64,000 nt of DNA, taken from assembly GCA_000507305.1 (NCBI GenBank), contig DF240125.1:62001-126000 (forward strand). Reading direction: 5' to 3'. Within the stretch, counting starts at the first letter, position 1. Each line of letters starts with the position of its first letter. The translations under genes were made by a program, and so were the position numbers. The notes beneath the pieces were generated by a model. The model worked only from the letters and a program-made list of their open reading frames with translations. It was not told where the DNA came from and searched no databases. This DNA is from Breviolum minutum Mf 1.05b.01 (taxonomy: Eukaryota; Sar; Dinophyceae; Suessiales; Symbiodiniaceae). Shown in pieces: positions 1 to 12,575 of the stretch.

Positions 1-763
1 GTATTGTAGAATTAGTCATGAATCCAATGCAACTACAATATGAGTGATATGTATTTGATAGGTATTCCAATCCTGATCAAACCTGCGTCTGAAATTGAAT
101 CTGATATGATTCTATGGATTCAACCTGAATCTATAAATTCGATCCAATACGGAGCTCACATAAGTCTTTGTTTCATTGAAGCTGTCCAAACGGATCCAAG
201 TCACTTAGTGTTGCACAAAAAACAGCAGCAAAAGGAAGAATTCTCAGAGACTCTGCAGTTGGACCTAATCAAACATATCCATAGAATCAAAAAGAATGGC
301 AAAGAATAACACGAGAAACCCCACAAATAAAACAACGGAAACTATTGAGCTGGACCTACCGGCACTTAGAAAACCAACAACAGCTTTGAGAAAACCAAAA
401 GACAACAAGAAACAGGTTTCATGGACTTGAGCTGAACCTGAACAGAAACCAAAAACACAAATAAAAACCGGGACTCAGGGACTCTTGAGATTCTTGAGTT
501 GGACCCAGTCAGAAAACCCCAAAAAAGTTTGATGGGGTACCAGGGTACCATGTATAGAGATGGTCCATGTTGTTTCGATGTTTTTTTAAATTTAGATTAT
601 TTACTGCATGTGTTTCACACACACAGGCATACTCCAATGTATACATGTAAATACATAATTTGGTACCTTGTATCTACAGATGGTTGGAGATATTTGACTT
701 CACAACAATACTGTTTACATGTTTTGCTAGAGTATACTAAGGTGTCCAATGTGCTTTTCTCAG
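1..763. other. No exon recognised upstream of the kinase exons
   Basis: This stretch ends in a pyrimidine-containing acceptor (TTTTCTCAG at 755-763) just before the first kinase exon, so at least its right part should be intron. The kinase N-lobe (glycine loop, VAIK lysine, helix C glutamate) is not recognisable here and presumably lies before the window. An open frame at 40-309 has no recognisable motif and is probably chance. Confidence 0.5.
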
Positions 764-3700
764 GACTCCGGAAAGATGATCGTCATGGAATTGGCCAAGG
801 GTGGTGAGTTGGGTGAATACTTGGAAAAGACAGGGAAGATGACGGAAGAGAAGGCCAAAGGCCGGAAGATCCCCGGGGGCAGACTCATGCAGGAGTGTTT
901 GATCATTTTGGATGCTTGATTTGAAAATGGACTTGCCAGTATAGATGATGAAATAACCTTTCTCCCATAAATCATGGAAGTGGAAAATCACCCTAATTGA
1001 AAGGAAACTAATATTGGAGGGACCCATTTTCCACTTTCATGATTATGGGAGAAAGGGTACTGTATCCGTATCCATTTTGAAATTTGTAACCATTAGGTTT
1101 TAGCCACCTGACGATGGCCTTCAATCTTCTCGCGGCATTGAATGTCAGGCATCTTCAAACAGGTGCTCTCGGCTATCCAGCACATGCACTCCAAGAACGT
1201 GCTTCACCGTGACTTGAAGTCTGACAACATCCTGTTCCTCGGTCTTTTACATTCGTTACATTGGCAGGAACTTGGAATGTTTGTTTGTGTAGTATTTCCT
1301 GTAGTTTTCTGAGTTGTTCAGCAGTCTTCCCATTCGGAAGGAAGTGAACAGGTAACCTGAGATTTGTTGAGATGCAAGATTTTTTCTGATTGAATCTCTC
1401 ATCCAAAGTTTTTTTGGCCAACAAAAAAACTCGGAGAATAATCCAGGATTGCTCCAAAACGTGACCCTTGACCCTTGACTCGGATGATAGGTGAAAATGA
1501 TGAAAATATTCTACCTATACCTCATCATTTTACTAACCCAAGATGAAATAGATCAGCTCACACTCACCGACTCACCAACCAAAGAACTCAGGCTTTGTAC
1601 GGATTCAACGCATGATATCAATCATCCAGTGCCTCGCTTAAGCAGTGGCTCCATCAGTTTTGAGATGATGGAGCTGAAGAAGGGGCCTTAAATGGCTGAA
1701 ACGTGTGGAGTTGTGGTCAGAATTTTGGGACGTAAATTCTTTGTTAGAAATTTGTTAAAGCCAATTATTCAACCTGATGATTGAAAGGAAGATATAAGAA
1801 TCAATATCAGTTTCTTGTAGGAAATGGAAAAAAACAACGTGAAACGAACCCACAACAACCTTTGTGACAGCATCTTGCAGAAGAAGTCGGTTGAAGATAA
1901 CTTACCTTCGGTCCGATGGGTTTCAATAGGTGCCGGTTTTTTTTAAACCTCTTTTTTGGGGAAAAGAAGTTGGTGTAGCTTTGAAGGGGCCGAAGAAAAT
2001 CACCTTCCATCAAACCACCACTGGTCACTGTTGGTCATATAGAGAACTGAGCCCAGAAGCCCCAGGCTGTGAAACTCATCGATTTTGGTGCTGGACATTG
2101 GTCAAAGACAGGACCTTTGCAGGTGCCAAGTTGGTTGGAAGTCCTGCAAGTGTGGCCACCAGGGACCAGATCTCCCAATTAGTTGTGATCTTTCAAGGTG
2201 AGTATCTCAGGATGAAAGGTTTAAGGTGAAACCTGCACCAGTTGTTGGGATGTTCGCAGGATTTTGATCTGGCAATTCATGTTTCGGGAGAGGGGGGTAG
2301 GGTGACCTGAATTGACATGAAAAGTGCCTGTTTATTTGTCAGTTTCTATCAAATGTTTTGGTGATGACATTGGCGCATCGCACCTGTTGTAAATAGTAAA
2401 TGTTGAGAGATTTATCACTGGAGGTATACAACCACTAGGGTTGAGTGTGGTTCTCCGGGAGTCCTTCTACTGGATATCTTTGCGTTTTCTCAATAATATA
2501 CAGTATTTATTCACTTTTGATCTAAACAATCCCCTTGAAGCTGTGGTTCTCCACACCATGATGATTTACACCACGTCTTGCTCCAAAGCTCTAACACAAT
2601 AGACCAATTTTGCAAGAACATCCCCTAGTTCTTCAAAAATCAATTGTCATATGTATATATGCCACTAGGATCTTTAAAAGCACATTTAAGGCATGCCAAA
2701 AAACGGCAACAGGTGGTGGAAAACCATCATCACCTGACCAGGCCAGCAAATTCATCGGCACCTTGCAGTACATGGCCCCAGAGGTCATCATTGCTCGTGG
2801 CGATGACTTCGATGCCTCGGATCCTTCCCAGGTGGCATCGCATCCAGCAAGCTGGGAATCCAGGGTGAAGTGGAGAAACCCTAGGGGGGTAAAAATGGGA
2901 AGTGTAAAGATGGAATATAGAAGTATTGCTTTATGTTAGATCCTGTTTTTGAAATAAATGGAGATGTACAAGAATCAATGATACCATGTACAAGATAGAG
3001 GTGCACCCTTTTTTTAGAAGCAAAGTTTTGGGATCTGCTCTTTAAACAACAACTACAGGAAACGCCAAGAAAAGGACCGCGAAAAGCTGGGCAATGAAGT
3101 GACCCTGTTGGTCAAATATCTCCAATGAATTCTTAAACCTTTTTTTTTTTTTCGGGGGAAACAGTGGCAAGAACATCAATTATTGATTCACATCACCGCC
3201 TTATTGGGGATTTAGATTATATAAGATTATCGATCATATATAGAACCCCGTTTTTATATGTGTTTGTTTGCATTTGTTAATTTTCAATGTATATAGTTAT
3301 GTATACACTGTACATAAACATGTTAATTTCTGTATATGTGTATGTTATGGACCAGCTGCCACTATCTACTGGTCTTTTTGCTTTCTGGACAACCCATGAA
3401 AACACCTATAATCCTGACCAGATGTCTTCCTTGTGGCGGGTTGACGCCCTGGAAGCGCAGTTCTGTCAGGTGGAGTCTACATTGGAAATGGAGTTTAAGT
3501 ATCTTGCTGTCAGAGCAGGGTTCAGGATGTGACTATTTGTGACCCATTGAAAATTGATGCATGGAATGGAGATGGGTGAACTCAAGCGCTAGGGAAAGTT
3601 GCAGTTGCTAGGTGTCATGTATCACATTGAACTATAGATGTAAAAAAAAAGATGCTTTTGCATTGGCCAGATTGCAGAGGATTTTTGATGTCGAAAATAG

Positions 3701-6700
3701 GCATCCTCAGTGGGGAGGGGGGGTAAAATCCCACTCTAGCTTGGCACACTCCCAACAAAAATTGTATGAATCAACACAGTTCCTCCCCCTGCCGCAGGCC
3801 ATCAGGTTGTAGCATGTTGTACTAGTAAGATGGTGTATAAAAATTCTGTGTCAAACTTTCAAAGGGAAGGTAATTTTGGTAGCTTGTGATGATTCGACTC
3901 TCCTTCCACAAGTGTGTCAATCTGATATCCACCAAGATGTGTTTCCTTTTCAGGATTGGGAATTTCCGTTGTCTAAGCTGACACTGCGATGGTTGAAATC
4001 CAGCAGACCCGTCCATGACGACAACATGAATTTTCCGTTGCAATGGTTTACCCCAAGTTCAAAGGTACCCCAGAATTCGTTGTTTTAAAAAGGAGATCTT
4101 CCCTGGGTAATGGTTTCCGACACTTTTTTTGTTTGGTGAATTTCCACCCCAAGCCTTGCAAAGATGATTCCATCATACTTGGGCCATTGGTACATGGAGC
4201 AACGCCCACACGATTCGAACAAAAGGAAGCGACCCTTTGGCATCCGAAAGTACAAGCCAGGCAGGTCTTGGTCAAGCAGTCACAGCAACTGATCAAACAT
4301 TTTCTCTTGGCAACCACTTTTTGGAACTATATTGTCTTTTAACTGAAAAGTAAACAATTGTATACCGTTGGCAGTTCGGGCATCTTTCTGAGACGATTTT
4401 TGAGCCATGCCTGCTAGAGAGAGAGAATTGGGCGTTAACAATTCTCACCAACTTAGCCTAGCAGAAAACCAACCAACCAACCAATACCACCACCAACCAA
4501 CCAACCAGTTTACACCTTAGTTTCGTAGCATAGTCAAGCCAACCAACTGCTTGAAACACCAAAACGCAGCAATATTTGCTCTGAGATACCAAAAAATTGT
4601 CGTCGACTGGGCCAGGTCCTAACAACAAGGGCGCGCGCATCTTGGAAGTGATCCAACAAAGCAGGCAAGGCATGGGATAAATACTGTTGATGGAAGAAAT
4701 CCTGCACCATCTGGGATGTATAAAACCCTATGAATACTGGGATATCTACTACATCAACTGGTTAGCCGGATTTCTCCCATCAACAGTATCTCAGGCAAGA
4801 TTCATCCGATGTTGATCTGGTTAAGCCCCGAAAGGTAGTTTGGAAAGGGAAGACTTATCTTTTTGAAAGTTGGTCCTTGTTTTTTTGAGGTGATGAAACG
4901 GATTTTTTGACCTGAATCTGATCGAACATGATCGGACTCATGTCAGTTATGCACGCCTGAAAGGGTAAAACATTCATGGAGATTCCAGCTTGGATTTTCA
5001 AATCTCCTGGAAGACTGTTTTTTTTCTTGCGGAGTGTAACCGAACACTATTCAGCTTGCTCACGAGGTATCCTGGAGACCCTTTGGGCCAAGCCTTTGTA
5101 GCGGGCGTTCAGAACGAGTGGGTGGTGAAATCCGTCGCTTTGACCGGGAGAACATGATGTTCAGTAAGGTGGTCAGGGTCAGATTGGAGGTGTCCAACTG
5201 GAGCCTCAGAGAGAGAAGGTGATAAGAAAATAGAAACAGCACTATCTTCAACATTAGTTGGACATCTTGAAACTCTCTTTGGCGCTCTGACCATCTCTGA
5301 CCTATTTATATACCTATATGTTTGCAGTACATCATTATTGGGAGAAGATTTCCTCAAGCGCTTCCAGACCGGAGAATTCTGGGATGAAAACCTGGCAACC
5401 ACCACAGGGATGAGTCAAAGGAAGGGAGTGGTGAATTACATTCAACAATCGCGAGGAGTGGGGAAATGATGGGAAATGCTGCCCTCCCAAATTACTAGTT
5501 CTAGAAGAAGTAACTTCTAGCTGGTGGTTTCGGGGCACAAGGTTATCAAACAACATCCCCATTTTCTGGGGAGTTGAAAAACATGATTTTACCAAGTTTC
5601 CAAGAACTAAGATCTTAATAACGCGTACACATAGGGGACAGCATTTTCGTTGAAACTCAGACAAGCTCAGACAAGCTCAGGTCAATGGTCGTGATGTGAG
5701 TCAGATGGACTATGAGGACATTTCCCATGTGACAGGGAGTGGAAAAAACAATTGATACTGGCTACGATGTCACTCTATTCACTGTAGATGTCATTCAATG
5801 CTTTACGAAGTGGGATGTTGATGAGTTCATAGAAATAAGATGAAATAAGGCTAGGAATGGCTGGGATGCATTCTTTCAACTTGAGTGCAAATGGTAAGTT
5901 TTTCCACCCATTGCAACATCATACAACATAGTGGATTGCATTGAAACTCCACTTAAGCGTCATTCACTCCAAAAACCATACTGTATATGTCCTGGGATGA
6001 TCTGTTTTTGCTTTTAGTCTCTCCCAGCTGATGGTTCAATTGAATAATCATTTGCCAGAGGTTCTCGGGGTAAAGCCTTTCAACAGACGTTTTTGAAAAG
6101 TCCACCCTGAAGTTTCTCAATGTTTTTGTGGAGATTTTCCATCATTTGAAAGCAGTCAATTTCATCACTATCCATGTCGGGGGGTCACCTTCCAAAGGGT
6201 CTCATCCATGCCCTTTAAAGTTTTGGGTTGCAAGTTGAGACCCTTTGAAACCCATCATCGGCTGCAACTTAGAGTTCCAAAGACACAAATTCAGGTCCAC
6301 CACCACCACCCCTGAATCTTCAGCGTTTTGGAGGTCCGACTTTCTGGCCAGGACATTCTGGACCTGATGGGGGATCGTTTGCTGGACAACTCATCCAGAG
6401 GAGCTTTCGATGGATCCTTCAAAGTTACTGGAGATAATAAAGGCCGCTCGCCCCGCAGCATGATTTGTGAGCCCATGTGTGTTTGTGTATGTGCGAGTGT
6501 GGGTGAGTGTGGGACCACAAAATCTGTTGTTGATTTTTGTTGGGCCGGTGAGTGGGGAAAGGTTTGGTGGGATCATAGCATCCAAACATTTTTTCAAAGG
6601 GGACAACAAGAGTGAGCACTATGCAACTGCATCCCAATTATGAAACTATGCAGCTAGTATCTCATTATCACTTATGGTCATTAAACAAAAATAGTGGTGT

Positions 6701-9700
6701 GGCCAAGTGTAGGAATGGAATGGGGAATGGATTACCCTCATGTTAAAGGCAGCCGAAGGAAAAGGTTTGAGGGCCTTCTTCAGGTCCATCATTACATGGA
6801 AGTTTGAAGCTTGGTGGAATCTTTTTTTTTAAACCCAAAGACTAGATGACATAAATCTACATACCCTTATTTACATCTTTATCATTAATCATTAGCTTCT
6901 GTTCAACCTTTGTTGTGGTTGAACTACTTTTGAGTATACTAAAACTGTTTGAGCGTAACATATTATTTAGTATATATTTACAATCTTGGAAGTTGCCTTT
7001 GAGATTGCATGCTTCCAATGGAAAAACGCCATCCTTCCCCTTGGAACCTGAGATATTTTTGGACAAAATCTCATTGATCCATCAGTTGAGGTCAAGGGAA
7101 GATCCTTCCCAAGGTGGAGATGGTGGATCTTCCAGTGAAAGTGTCCCATGGCATGAGAAAAAACCAGGGTATCTTCGAAAGGTTTAGGGTTCCGAAGAAG
7201 GTAAAAGGGAATTCATTCACCTTCTCAGAAGTGTTACCTTATGAGTCTTCTTTTGATTTACAGCCATATGATTCATGATGTTATACAAAATGTCCATGTA
7301 CTTTTGTACATGATACATAATATGACTATACATATGCAATACGTATGTTGGAGCATGTTTGAGAAAACTATCCGTCCACCCTGACCCCACCACCGAAATC
7401 ACAAAGTGAATGGCAGTTGGGCTGGTTGATCCTTAGTTCAGGCGAATCTGCTTGGTGAAGTCTTACGACAGTTCTCCACCAATTTCCAAGAAAATCCCAC
7501 CAAAATGCCACCCTTATCAATACAAACCTCCAAAGTTTGCAAGTGCAAATCATCTGAGGCTTCATTTGGGTTTCCCCAAGCTATACTAAATACTTGATGC
7601 AGATATATGCCTTGGACATGGATCACCGCCAAGGCAGTATGCTTTGATGAAGCCAAAACCCTATGATGCCAAGGTGCCGGGGGTTTGTGTTGGGTTGAAA
7701 TCGTTGTTTTCTCTCAGTGAAAATGAATACGAAAGTATCATGTCGACATAGACTTCAGTACCAGATATTTTGATGTATTTTGATATACGTATTGGTATAT
7801 TTTGATATATTATCTTTTTTTGTACAAGTGTCTAAATCATTTACTCAACACAACTTACAACGGGAGTTCATTTGATACTACTTTTTCTCGCTTCGACTGC
7901 AGAACATTTACCTTCTAGGAATTGGACCCAAAGGTGAACTTGGTCTTCGCGGAAAAAACGAGTCGAGATTTCTGAATAGATGGGAGAATAGAATAAATCA
8001 GAACGATGCATTTGTTTTTGCAGGTCATGCATGCCCAAATTTGGAAGTCAGAAGTAGGCACCAATCTATCTTATGTACTTGCAGGGGTTTCAGTATGTAA
8101 AATTAGATTTCCGATCTTTGGCAAATACAATTCAATCAAGATCTTGACATCTTATTCACCCTCAAACATTCCAACAAAAACAAACAACATATGACAAAGT
8201 CATAGAAGAAAATCCACTGGAGTCCCACCCCTCCACTTTCCAGCCAGTGGCATGAGAATCTTCGACAAAATCAGGTCGATGTGTGGAGTTTGGGATGCGT
8301 CTTGTATCACATGGTCAATGGATCTCCTCCTTTCCCTCCAGAGGAGGACGGAAATTCTGAAGAGCGAAAAAAGAGTGGTGTTTAAAAGGTGACTCTTATA
8401 AGGAGGGGTGAAGGTGATATGAGAACTCAGTGTTTCAATGTGGATCAAAAAGGAGAAAATTCCACAAAACCCTCATGGGCTTAGGCAAGCATGGAGAATC
8501 TTTGCAGGGAGAAGCTTAACGTATCCCACCCTTTGTAGCAGCAACTTACTGGTACTGGTACCACTGTGCCTCAGGAGGATGTCATGGCCGGTAGATTTCC
8601 ACCCATCCCTGGCGCATCACCTCAATTGACTGATCTCTTGAGCAAGATGTGGCATGGCACTGACATGGCGATAGCTGGGGGAAGATGCATCCGATTTCAT
8701 GAAGCTGTATAAAGATGGCTTGGGTAGAATGGATGGAAATGACTGGAAGGGCTTGATTCCTTAATATGATCCAGGCGTTGAGTGCCTGCTGGCTGTTCTT
8801 AAATGTTGGGCTAAAGGAGATAAAGGAAATTGTTGTGATGTGTAACACTGCCGGCTGCAGTACCATCCAATTACTGTACATATTTGATTCTTAGTGTTTG
8901 CTGCTGGATGCTTCACTGCTTTAGATTCTAGTGGAGCATACTCTGGCACGTAAAACAACAAGAAGTTATCCTACCGCCGCAACTGGACATCTCTGAAGAA
9001 CAATGGTTCAATAGATCAAATTCTCTCCTGAAATCATCCCCCCTGTGGTGGTCAAGAAAATCGGGAACGATATCACTAAATGAAAATGAGTCATGAGTCG
9101 AATATGACTGCCAATTTGAATTCGAGCGTGGGCGTGCGTTTCAGCAAATATTGTTATTAAGCCACAGATCACTTGTTCGTATACATGTACAGGTGGTAAG
9201 TACACATACACATAGATATGCTACACTATGATTTGCTCCAACACCCGCTTCTCTGCCTGAAAACAATCAGTCAATTGCCAGTTGTTCAATGCCGGTGACC
9301 CACTCCTCCACAAAATCCTTTGCAACTCTTGAGAAGTAACACGAAGAACTAGAACACCACTAACCGTTTATCACTAGTGTACACCCCTGAAGTTTAACAT
9401 AGCCCCTGAAAAATGATGGTTTGAAGATTACTTTCCTTTTTGGGATGGCTTATTTTCAGGGGCTATGTTAAACCTCCAGGGAGTAACCATCGACTGAACA
9501 AGTCCTATAGCTCTCCATGACTCTAAGGCTTGTGGTGAACCCTGCTGGGCGCATCGACTTGAACGCTGTGGCGGCGCACCCTTGGTTGCGGTGATTTCTG
9601 AGGCCCACAAATGGTGGCTGTTTGGGGTTGGAAAGTCACATGTTTTTTTTCTCCAGCAGAAAAGTGTGATTTGTACGGAAGTAATTCATTGTGATTTAGG

Positions 9701-10077
9701 ACGGTTTTTTTTTTGGTTTTTGAAAGATCAGGTACATTCAGATTGCATAAGTCTAGTCTAGGTGTGGAAGATCAGTGCTAGCATTTGTGCCCCTTTCTGC
9801 CAGAGTATACTTTTCATTTGCGTGGCCGTGACACATCACTAGATCAGGTCATGGCGGACTTGAAGATTTAGAATGTGATCACCAAAAAGCAAGGTGAATT
9901 TTGTTTGTTCTCGAACCTCTCCTTTTGTCACACTACCTCTTGTCAGTGCAAAAAGACACCCTTTGTAAAAAGTTGGGCATATTTTTCGAAAATTTATTGA
10001 CATGAGACTTGCCTCCCTGTTTGTAACGCCATTGTTCTTGCAGGCCTGTTATGCTCAACAAGAAAGACGCTTTCTGA
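764..10077 (+). CDS. Protein Ser/Thr kinase, C-terminal eight exons (5' partial)
   Basis: Exons assembled by frame: 764-860, 1149-1241, 2052-2122, 2742-2831, 8275-8343, 8575-8648, 9528-9590 and 10044-10077 (stop TGA). The joined length is 591 nt, an exact codon multiple, giving 196 residues. Motifs appear in the right order: hinge VMELAKGGEL, catalytic loop HRDLKSDN, Mg-binding DFG, activation segment ending GTLQYMAPEV, helix F DVWSLGCVLYHM, and C-lobe NPAGRI followed by HPWLR. The tail after HPWLR is only ten residues. The layout resembles the CAMK/CHK2-like kinase group, but the subgroup and substrate cannot be told. Donors are GC (861), GT (1242, 2123, 2832, 8649, 9591) and GA (8344). One intron, 2832-8274, is 5.4 kb. 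The ATP-binding N-lobe is not in the window. Phosphotransfer to protein Ser/Thr is family knowledge; all catalytic residues of the visible part are present. Confidence 0.9.
959..1056. repeat. Inverted-repeat element, family D, in kinase intron 1
   Basis: Arms TTCTCCCATAAATCATGGAA and TTTCATGATTATGGGAGAA are near-perfect inverted repeats about 98 bp apart, with a second matching block (GTGGAAAAT / ATTTTCCAC) just inside. The whole element sits inside the 288-nt intron 861-1148. A related half copy (CTTCCATGATTATGGGAGG) occurs near 38702. The size and intronic position fit a MITE or introner; the family is inferred from two copies only. Confidence 0.75.
4682..4789. repeat. Inverted-repeat element, family B, in kinase intron 4
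   Basis: The left end TACTGTTGATGGAAGAAATC pairs with a right end that reads GGATTTCTCCCATCAACAGTA. A second full copy lies at 55979-56083, inside an intron of the channel gene. Fragments with the same end sequence occur near 40036 and 48640. The full copies also share an internal AAACCCTATGAA block and a GGGATAT block. Confidence 0.8.
9381..9484. repeat. Inverted-repeat element, family C, in kinase intron 6
   Basis: The left arm reads CCCCTGAAGTTTAACATAGC followed by CCCTGAAAA. The right arm TTTTCAGGGGCTATGTTAAA then CCTCCAGGG is its near-perfect inverse. It lies 43 nt before the acceptor of the exon that starts at 9528. A second copy is at 28344-28449 and a half copy near 54170. Confidence 0.85.
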
Positions 10078-11224
10078 TGAGCAAAGCATCATGAGATTTT
10101 AGAGGAACAGCTGAGCAGCCCAGTGACCAGTGCGGAGTGACAAGGTACAGAATTCCTTTGCATTGTATTGATGATTGGTTCCTCCATATTGAGTCATCTT
10201 GAGCCATCGTGTCAAAGGTTTTTCAAATGAATTGTGAGCAGCACTTGTAAGGAGTTATGCTGAACTGCTTCAAGTGAATGACTACGTGAAAAAGTACACC
10301 TTAATGGCAAGTAGCTTGATAGTTGGTGGCCTTTCGGAAGCTAAGATGTTTCTCCATGCATACCTCTACTGCCCATAGATGCAAAGCACCGTGTCGCACT
10401 GGGCCCTGGGCTCAGCTTTCAAGGGCCGTGTTTCAACTTACAATTCAAAGTTTTCCTTCAGAAGCTTGCGCTTTTCTTGTGCTGGGAAAGCCCAGCCAAT
10501 GCCTAATGCCTGGCTCTATTTAAGCACCTATAGAGACTTTTTTAAAGCAAAAGATGCCAAGGTCTTAAATCAAAACTTCTAAAAGTTTGGTTAACTTTGC
10601 CTCAAAGGTCCTATTTCCCAAACTATCCCAAACTTGGTGTGGTTGGGAACTGATGGGAACTGACTTTGAGTGGATGTTCTCAACCGCACCTTTATATAAC
10701 ACCTTTTTCTTAGTCCTGTTGACTTTCTTCCAAAGTCAGAAAGTTGCCAATTTCTGCAAGAAACCGGATGTTGGGGTATCTTTTCACCTATGACTCGATT
10801 CGAGATGGTTGTTTTCGTCCAATGCTGTCCCATGTCTTTCTTTAGTACGGGGGGAAGTATTATCATGTATCATCAAAGGAAGTCGTCTCCTTTCCAACGG
10901 TGGTGCTGTTTTCAAGGCCAAGCAGTGCATGGCATTCCCACCGGGGGATGCACCCTAGACCCACTCACCCTCCGTCTTTTTCTGCGTGAAAAAAAAGATC
11001 CGGTTTCCCCAAGATGGCGCTGCGACATGTATGATCCTAGTGAGGACATCAGATATTTACAGAAATGCAAAAGGGACTGTAGATTATATAATATATGTAT
11101 ATGTTATATGAGCCACCGTCAGAATTAAGGGCAAGTAGGTTTATAAGAAACGGACCACTACCTCTACAGGGATGTGAAGGGTATGCAAAACGATGGGGCC
11201 CCCACCCAAAACGATGCCCCAGAA

Positions 11225-11336
11225 CTACTACTACTACTACTACTACTACTAGTACTACTACTACTACTAGTACTACTACTACTACTACTAGTACTACTAG
11301 TACTACTAGTACTACTACTAGTACTACTACTACTAG

Positions 11337-11372
<36 letters not shown>

Positions 11373-11373
11373 G
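11225..11373. repeat. (ACT)n microsatellite
   Basis: About 150 bp of ACT/CTA trinucleotide, interrupted at intervals by AGTACT. It creates long artificial open frames (poly-Leu, poly-Thr, poly-Ser) on both strands that should not be read as genes. Confidence 0.98.
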
Positions 11374-11592
11374 ACTTTTCACTGATTATTTACAAGCCTC
11401 GCCTTCACTGCTGGCCCTGCGTGAGTGGCACTGCTCTGGCCGACAGCGCGCATAGCTGTCTTTTTTGTCGCAGCCTCTTTTGTCTCTGGGGCCGTGATAC
11501 GCTGTGCCATGAAAATCCTGCCCTGAAAGATTATTCGAGATGCTAGGAAAAGTAGGAAAAGCAGACAAACATGTTGTTTTTGAACGATGCCC

Positions 11593-11965
11593 CGAACGAT
11601 GCCCAAACGATGCCTGCCCTGATGAAAGCAGCGCTTGCCAAGAGCACAGAGCATTAAGCCAAAGCTCGCGCACTCGCGCTGACCACACACGCCAGCCAAG
11701 CACCTTGCACTTCCTTGNGAACGATGCCCAAACGATGCCTGCCCTGATGAAAGCAGCGCTTGCCAAGAGCACAGAGCATTAAGCCAAAGCTCGCGCACTA
11801 CACACGCCAGCCAAGCACCTTGCACTTCCTTCGCACATTATGATGCTAGGCCCCCCTTGGAGATGATGCTAAGAGCGCAGAGCACTACGCCAAAGCTCGC
11901 GCTGCCCACACACGCCAGCCAAGCACCTTGCACTTCCTTGGCATATTATGATGCTACGCCCCTTG
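11593..11965. repeat. Tandem repeat, about 130-bp unit, three copies
   Basis: Units start near 11593, 11720 and 11865. Each carries AGCAGCGCTTGCC or a variant, GCCAAAGCTCGCGC, and ends with CAGCCAAGCACCTTGCACTT. Copies one and two are nearly identical. The third lacks the first part and has substitutions. The single N at 11718 sits exactly at the junction of copies one and two, so the copy number may be wrong in the assembly. Confidence 0.9.
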
Positions 11966-11984
11966 TGAAAGGACAAACGAAAGC

Positions 11985-12056
11985 AGCCAAGGCCGGATTC
12001 GAACCAGGGACCTTGCGGTTATTAGCCGTCCGCACTAACCACTGACGTAAGTTGAC
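11985..12056 (-). pseudogene. tRNA-Ile-like relic (anticodon AAT)
   Basis: On the minus strand a tRNA core is recognisable: D-arm-like AGTGGTTAGTGCGG, an anticodon loop CTAATAA (anticodon AAT, complement of 12021-12023), and a T-arm GGTTCGAATCC. The T stem pairs at four of five positions and the anticodon stem at only about three, and no clean seven-base acceptor stem is seen. It lies inside the composite repeat, so a tRNA-derived SINE or dead tRNA is more likely than a working gene. Confidence 0.6.
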
Positions 12057-12575
12057 TCTGACATGGGTATGGAAACTAGAAATCCTAAAAGAAAAACAAA
12101 CGACCGTTGCGCGCCCCTTCCAAAAAAATGGGGCCGGTGGATTGGAGGCAGTTTTTTTTTTGGGCGGTGTGATCAGCGCTGTGGTGAAGCATTAGAGCTG
12201 GGTGGTCGTGGTCATCGTAATCCGCCAAGGTGCCATGCTGATACTGGGTCAGATCTAGATCATGATAGTGGTATCCCCTTACAAGTAAGTACTGAGATCA
12301 GGACCATGTATCCAAACCACGTAAAACGATGGGGCCCCCACCCAGAACGATGCCCTAGACTTTCAGACAAGCAGGCCAGCAAGGAATTTTGACAGAGCCT
12401 CATATGTGTTTATTGATATTTGCATGACTCCATGACACATACTTGTTAGCCGGCAATTCTACAGCAGTTTTTACGAAGTTGTGACTTTGGCATGTCTCTT
12501 CCAGCTGAAACTGGCTTAGCTTTGTGTGAGCCATCAATCAATCACCCCCCCATGCATTTTTTCATTGCCCAGCAG

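Larger units (their letters stand above)
11187..12355. mobile_element. Composite repeat bounded by 33-bp direct repeats
   Basis: Two near-identical copies of a 33-bp GC-rich sequence (AAAACGATGGGGCCCCCACC plus AACGATGCCC) lie at 11187-11219 and 12323-12355 in direct orientation. Between them are a three-base satellite, a roughly 130-bp tandem repeat in three copies, and a tRNA-like sequence. The core motif AACGATGCC also recurs at 11577-11605 and 11720-11740. Content is GC-richer than the flanks. This could be a retroposon/SINE cluster or a satellite unit; no coding function or transposase is visible. Confidence 0.55.
10078..12575. other. Intergenic region between kinase and ERD2-like genes
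   Basis: This begins directly after the kinase stop and ends at the acceptor of the first recognised ERD2-like exon. The N-terminal exons of the ERD2-like gene (transmembrane segments 1-3) should lie in its right part, but I could not find them. Part of it, 11187-12355, is a composite repeat described separately. No other gene is visible. Confidence 0.5.

Noticed and set aside
11095..11455. Long poly-Thr, poly-Leu and poly-Ser open frames
   Set aside because: They are translations of the (ACT)n microsatellite on both strands.
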